A stretch of 8,472 bases of DNA from Bacteroidota bacterium. Lineage in GTDB: Bacteria > Bacteroidota > Ignavibacteria > SZUA-365. The stretch's first letter is position 1. Each line of letters starts with the position of its first letter. Of the stretch, positions 6,051 to 8,472 are shown one piece after another. The stretch covers positions 1 through 8,472 of the forward strand of contig JAGTUZ010000061.1 in the NCBI GenBank assembly GCA_018224415.1. The letters are read 5' to 3'. The position numbers and the translations under genes are program-made. The notes under the pieces are model-generated. The model searched no databases, had not been told where the DNA came from, and was given only the letters and a program-made list of their open reading frames with translations.

Positions 6051-6773
6051 TCAGAGTTGCATTTCCAGCGCGATCTCTTCCGAGACGAGGATGCGGCCGC
6101 AGTGCTCGCAGGTGAAGAGACGGTCGTTTTTCTTGATCTCGAGGATGAGCTGCGGCGGAACGATGTTATAGCAGCCGCTGCAGGACTCACGGCGGATCGG
6201 CACGACGGCCTTGCCTTTGGCGTCGCGGATGCGCTTGTAGAGCTGCATGTCACGGTCCAGCACCTCGCTCATGGCCTGTTCGCGCCGTTGTTCGAAACCG
6301 ATCTCTTCCTCACGCGTGGTCTCGAGGATGTCCTTCAGCTCTTCGCGCTTGACCTCGAGTTCCTTGCTCAGTTCCTCCCGCCGGGTCGCGAACTGCTCCT
6401 TGCTGGCCTTGAGCTCTTCATTCTGCTCGATCCACTCCTGAACGAGCGCCTCGTTGGTGACAATGGTTGTCTCCGCGGTTTCCATCTCGCGTGTCAGGGC
6501 GTCGTACTCACGGTTGTTTGTCACCTCGAGCTGCTGGCCCTTGTACTTCTCGATCTTGTCGATCAGCTCCAGCGATTCCTTTTCCTTCATGCTGCGTTCG
6601 GTGGCGCCGCGTTTGAGCGCCTCGTCAATTTCCTCGATGCGGCGTTCGACGAGGGCGAGTTCCGATTCCATCGTGTTGACGGTCTCGGGGAGATCACCGC
6701 GGAGTTCCCGCAGTTCGTCCAGTTCCGTGTCGAGCAATTGAAGCAAATACAGCGATTGAAGTATGCTTTTCAA
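6051..6773 (-). CDS. Coiled-coil protein with C-terminal C4 zinc ribbon (COG1579/DUF164 family)
   Basis: From a TTG start the protein has 240 residues. Residues about 5-180 are a long, charged, heptad-like coiled coil (LLQLLDTELDELRELRG, then LSKELEVKREELKDIL), including the family hallmark VTNNREYDAL (84-93). The C-terminal zinc ribbon has C198-x2-C201 and C222-x2-C225, within ESCSGCYNIVPPQ and FTCEHCGRIL. Members include Helicobacter HP0958 and Mycobacterium Rv2229c; they are thought to bind nucleic acid or ribosome-related partners, but no function can be assigned here. TTG at 6773 is preferred because AGGAG lies five bases upstream (6779-6783) and the product then begins MKSILQSLYLLQ like relatives. 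An ATG 12 codons earlier (6809) lies inside nif3 and lacks such a site. It is 23 nt downstream of nif3, a pairing that recurs in many bacteria, so co-transcription is likely. Confidence 0.87.
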   Translation of the reverse strand: MKSILQSLYLLQLLDTELDELRELRGDLPETVNTMESELALVERRIEEIDEALKRGATERSMKEKESLELIDKIEKYKGQQLEVTNNREYDALTREMETAETTIVTNEALVQEWIEQNEELKASKEQFATRREELSKELEVKREELKDILETTREEEIGFEQRREQAMSEVLDRDMQLYKRIRDAKGKAVVPIRRESCSGCYNIVPPQLILEIKKNDRLFTCEHCGRILVSEEIALEMQL

Positions 6774-6778
6774 GGGAT

Positions 6779-6783
6779 CTCCT
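6779..6783 (-). promoter_or_regulatory. Shine-Dalgarno site that fixes the TTG start of the zinc-ribbon gene
   Basis: AGGAG on the minus strand is separated by ATCCC from a TTG codon at 6771-6773. This decides in favour of the TTG over the in-frame upstream ATG at 6807-6809. Confidence 0.75.
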
Positions 6784-6796
6784 GTGATTCTTCTTT

Positions 6797-7831
6797 CTAC
6801 ACGAAGCAAATCGGATTGGTATTCGTTCGTGCCTGTAAAATATCAATTTTTTTGCTGTTCTCGAAAGACCATTTTTCCAGCATGCCGGCGCAAAGCTCGA
6901 TGAAGAGCCGTTCCGTGTGGAAATGTCCCGCGTCGACAAGCAGGATCCCGTCGCGATGGTCGAGAAAATAATGATGCGTCAGGTCGCCGGTCACAAGCGC
7001 ATCGGCCCCCGCGGCCATCGCCGAGCGAATGTACGACGATCCGGCCCCGCTGCAGACGGCCACACGCCGGATGCGTTGTTCCTCTTCGAATGTCGATACG
7101 CGCAGCATCTCGCAGCCGAGGGCGGATTTCACGCCCGAGAGAAAATCCCGCACGGGGAGCGCGGAACCGAGCGTGCCCACCGCGCCAATGCCGTATTCCG
7201 GGACAGGGCCCTCGAGACGCGCCTCCGACAGTGTGAAGGGCAGATCTCCGAGCGTTCGCTCGACAAGGGAACGCACGATGCGGACACGCCAGGAAGGCGC
7301 GGTCACTTCGATCGTCACGCTGTCATCGTCTCCGCCGGACTGAACCGCATCGGCGTTGTCGGTGTCACGCAGGGCAGCGAGCAGCGTGTCGATCAGCGCC
7401 GGATCGCGGGGCAGGCGCAGCCAGAGCCGTCGCTGCTGTCCCTGCGCCGGATCGAGCACGGAGACATCCGTGAGTCCCAACCGACGTGCCAACTCGTGGT
7501 TCAATCCCCCGCGGGCAGCATCGGCGTTGGTGTGCGCGGCGATGACGCCGATGCCGTGCGTGAGCAGCGCGGCCAGCAGCGCCCCCTGTGGCGCGTCGGT
7601 GCGCAGGGATTTCAGCGGATGGAAAATGACCGGATGATGCGCGACGATGAGTTGCGCGCCCTCGCGCACGGCCTCTTCGACCACCTCGGGCGTGATGTCC
7701 AGGCAGACGAGCACGCGCGTGACTTCCTGTGCGGCGTCGCCGACCAGCACTCCGATGTTGTCGCGCTCCCATGCCACCGCGGGTGGCGCCCAGGCTTGAA
7801 GTGTATCGAGAATGTCTTTGATCTGCGGCAT
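6797..7831 (-). CDS. Nif3-like dinuclear metal centre protein (DUF34, GTP cyclohydrolase I type 2 homolog)
   Basis: The 344-residue protein belongs to the NIF3/YbgI family of dinuclear metal proteins, which form toroidal hexamers. Their biochemical role is unsettled: GTP cyclohydrolase-type activity and metal handling have been proposed. Metal ligands expected from the family are present: H65 and H66 in VAHHPVIF, H100 and D104 in AAHTNADAARGG, and H303 with E307 in DAGHFHTE. The N-terminal signature WERDNIGVLVGD (21-32) and the C-terminal ARTNTNP are also typical. The family core is interrupted at about residues 130-240 by the PII-like insert found in longer members. The ATG at 7831 follows an in-frame stop closely, and there is no Shine-Dalgarno. 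A promoter should lie in 7832-7894, because the tRNA terminator is just upstream, but I see no convincing boxes. Confidence 0.92.
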   Translation of the reverse strand: MPQIKDILDTLQAWAPPAVAWERDNIGVLVGDAAQEVTRVLVCLDITPEVVEEAVREGAQLIVAHHPVIFHPLKSLRTDAPQGALLAALLTHGIGVIAAHTNADAARGGLNHELARRLGLTDVSVLDPAQGQQRRLWLRLPRDPALIDTLLAALRDTDNADAVQSGGDDDSVTIEVTAPSWRVRIVRSLVERTLGDLPFTLSEARLEGPVPEYGIGAVGTLGSALPVRDFLSGVKSALGCEMLRVSTFEEEQRIRRVAVCSGAGSSYIRSAMAAGADALVTGDLTHHYFLDHRDGILLVDAGHFHTERLFIELCAGMLEKWSFENSKKIDILQARTNTNPICFV

Positions 7832-7894
7832 GGCGTCGTCGTTTGGAAGAAATAATCAGCAGCGCGGAACGCCGGAGGTCCCGCGCGGTCGAAT

Positions 7895-7922
7895 AAAAAA
7901 AGTGCACCTCAAGGATGCACTT
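7895..7922 (-). terminator. Intrinsic terminator downstream of tRNA-Ala
   Basis: On the minus strand AAGTGCA (7916-7922) pairs with TGCACTT (7900-7906) over 7 bp, with further CC/GG pairing inside the loop. Seven T residues run from 7901 to 7895, partly shared with the stem. It ends the leftward tRNA transcript and isolates it from nif3. Confidence 0.85.
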
Positions 7923-7932
7923 CGGTAGACTG

Positions 7933-8002
7933 TGTGGACCAATAGTGTGTGATCTTGCAAAAAACTGCTTGCATTTTCATACATCCAACCTCTGGTCCGA
8001 CA
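7933..8002 (-). other. Structured trailer between tRNA-Ala and its terminator
   Basis: The tRNA transcript carries about 87 nt between the discriminator base and the terminator. Here TGTCGGACCA (7993-8002 read on the minus strand) pairs with TGGTCCACA (7933-7941) over 9 bp with one bulged base. Inside the loop, TGCAA/TTGCA (7956-7960 with 7969-7973) adds a 5-bp stem. No open reading frame of note is present. It may be removed as an ordinary 3' trailer or persist as a small RNA. Confidence 0.35.
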
Positions 8003-8009
8003 TCGTTCG

Positions 8010-8085
<76 letters not shown>

Positions 8086-8089
8086 CTTA

Positions 8090-8120
8090 CAAATGTAGTG
8101 TCGGGGGGTGGAAAAAACAA
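8090..8120 (-). promoter_or_regulatory. Promoter of tRNA-Ala
   Basis: On the minus strand TTGTTT (8115-8120) is followed by a 17-nt spacer and TACATT (8092-8097). Read with two more bases, TACATTTG (8090-8097) is an exact fit to the Bacteroidota-type -7 element TAnnTTTG, with a TTG in the upstream element. Transcription would start about 3-5 nt before the mature tRNA. The position is right for a short tRNA leader. Confidence 0.65.
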
Positions 8121-8159
8121 GTCCCTTCGGATGGGAATCCGTGTTTGGAGAAGCGCCAT

Positions 8160-8276
8160 GCGCCTGCTTCGCAGGCGCGCCATGCGCCGCTGCGCGGCGC
8201 GCTGTAGGCTGTAAGCGTTAGGCCTGCGCCGCTGCGCGGCGCGCTTTGCGCCTGCTTCGCAGGCGCCTCGCGGCGC
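8160..8276. repeat. Cluster of five GC-rich hairpins in an A-B-B-A-C order
   Basis: Element A, GCGCCTGC-TTC-GCAGGCGC, occurs identically at 8160-8178 and 8248-8266. Element B, a 21-nt unit holding GCGCCGC-TGC-GCGGCGC, occurs identically at 8183-8203 and 8225-8245. A fifth hairpin, GCGCC-TCGC-GGCGC (8263-8276), overlaps the end of the second A. All are self-complementary and fit either strand. The spacer between the two B copies is 21 nt (8204-8224). Both strands are open in some frames, but the encoded peptides are repeat-derived and not credible genes. The cluster lies between the tRNA promoter and the lipoprotein promoter, whose -35 box begins at its last base plus one. Confidence 0.88.
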
Positions 8277-8305
8277 TTTACAATCTTCACAAGAAACTTT
8301 ATCTT
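8277..8305 (+). promoter_or_regulatory. Putative promoter of the edge lipoprotein gene
   Basis: TTTACA (8277-8282, five of six -35 consensus bases) is followed by a 17-nt spacer and TATCTT (8300-8305). TATCTTTC is one base off the TAnnTTTG element. The predicted start near 8312 leaves a leader of about 20 nt before the ATG at 8333. It is divergent from the tRNA promoter. Confidence 0.55.
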
Positions 8306-8332
8306 TCCCCCGTAACCACGCGAGATGACAAC

Positions 8333-8472
8333 ATGTTACGATCCTACCGAAATCTTCTGTTTTTGCTGCCGCTGCTGGTGATGCTGGCAGCGTGCAGTGG
8401 GACGGACGGGACGGTGCGGCGAAGTGAGCGGGCTGGCGGCGGACGAGGTGACGGACGCGCGGCGGATTACCG
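8333..8472 (+). CDS. Lipoprotein of unknown function, 5' part only, frame possibly disrupted
   Basis: The reading frame starts with ATG and runs off the window edge after 46 codons. Residues 1-21 are a textbook lipoprotein signal: a basic start (MLRSYRN), a hydrophobic core (LLFLLPLLVMLAA) and a lipobox LAAC with the lipid-attachment cysteine at 21. The mature protein would be exported and anchored in the inner or outer membrane. After residue 27 the frame turns Arg/Gly-rich, and only 11 of the 19 codons from 8414 end in G or C. The next frame over reads CGEVSGLAADEVTDARRIT, with 17 of 19 such codons, which suits this genome better. An extra base in the G-rich run 8396-8414 would explain this. 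No Shine-Dalgarno is clear. Too little is present to name a family. Confidence 0.65.
   Translation, partial: MLRSYRNLLFLLPLLVMLAACSGTDGTVRRSERAGGGRGDGRAADY

Noticed and set aside
5546..6253. Reading frames on both strands across the rnpB gene
   Set aside because: The region is fully explained by RNase P RNA with traceable helices P1 to P4 and P18.
8160..8276. CRISPR array
   Set aside because: The repeats are adjacent or unevenly spaced, each is a self-contained hairpin, there are no uniform unique spacers, and no cas gene is present.

Overview
The window reads as an ordinary chromosomal stretch of a G+C-rich member of the Bacteroidota/Chlorobiota/Ignavibacteriota side of the FCB group. That assignment is an inference with moderate confidence. 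It rests on: the YebC N-terminus (MSGHSKWATIKR); the near absence of Shine-Dalgarno sequences before some genes (nif3, ruvC) beside clear ones before others; and a tRNA promoter whose -10 region, TACATTTG, fits the Bacteroidota-type TAnnTTTG element, with near-matches at other promoters here. Apart from a lipoprotein gene at the right edge, every gene is on the minus strand, so transcription runs from right to left.

Layout, left to right. Positions 1-333 hold no convincing gene: a 16-bp tandem repeat runs off the left edge and there is a good leftward promoter. At 334-1512 lies an AlkC-type DNA alkylation-repair glycosylase with a C-terminal Ig-like domain. Its start codon directly follows the U-tract of an intrinsic terminator, and a good promoter sits just upstream of that terminator. 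At 1663-5379 is a recombination/repair operon read recJ, yebC, ruvC, ruvA; ruvB is not in the window. At 5453-5914 is rnpB, the class A RNase P RNA. At 6051-7831 are nif3 (DUF34/GTP cyclohydrolase I type 2 family) and a coiled-coil zinc-ribbon protein of the COG1579 family. At 8010-8082 is tRNA-Ala(CGC), followed by a structured trailer and an intrinsic terminator. At 8160-8276 is a cluster of five GC-rich hairpins between two divergent promoters. From 8333 to the right edge is the start of a lipoprotein gene.

Functionally, RuvA and RuvC process Holliday junctions, RecJ is the 5'-3' single-strand exonuclease of recombinational repair, and AlkC removes alkylated bases, so five adjacent genes include four genome-maintenance genes. 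YebC, which commonly neighbours ruvC, is a translation or transcription factor. rnpB and the tRNA belong to RNA processing and translation. I found no mobile element, CRISPR array or clearly new multi-gene system. The points most worth checking are the attenuator-like alkC leader, a probable frame disruption in the edge lipoprotein, the hairpin cluster between divergent promoters, and the lack of a visible rnpB promoter.
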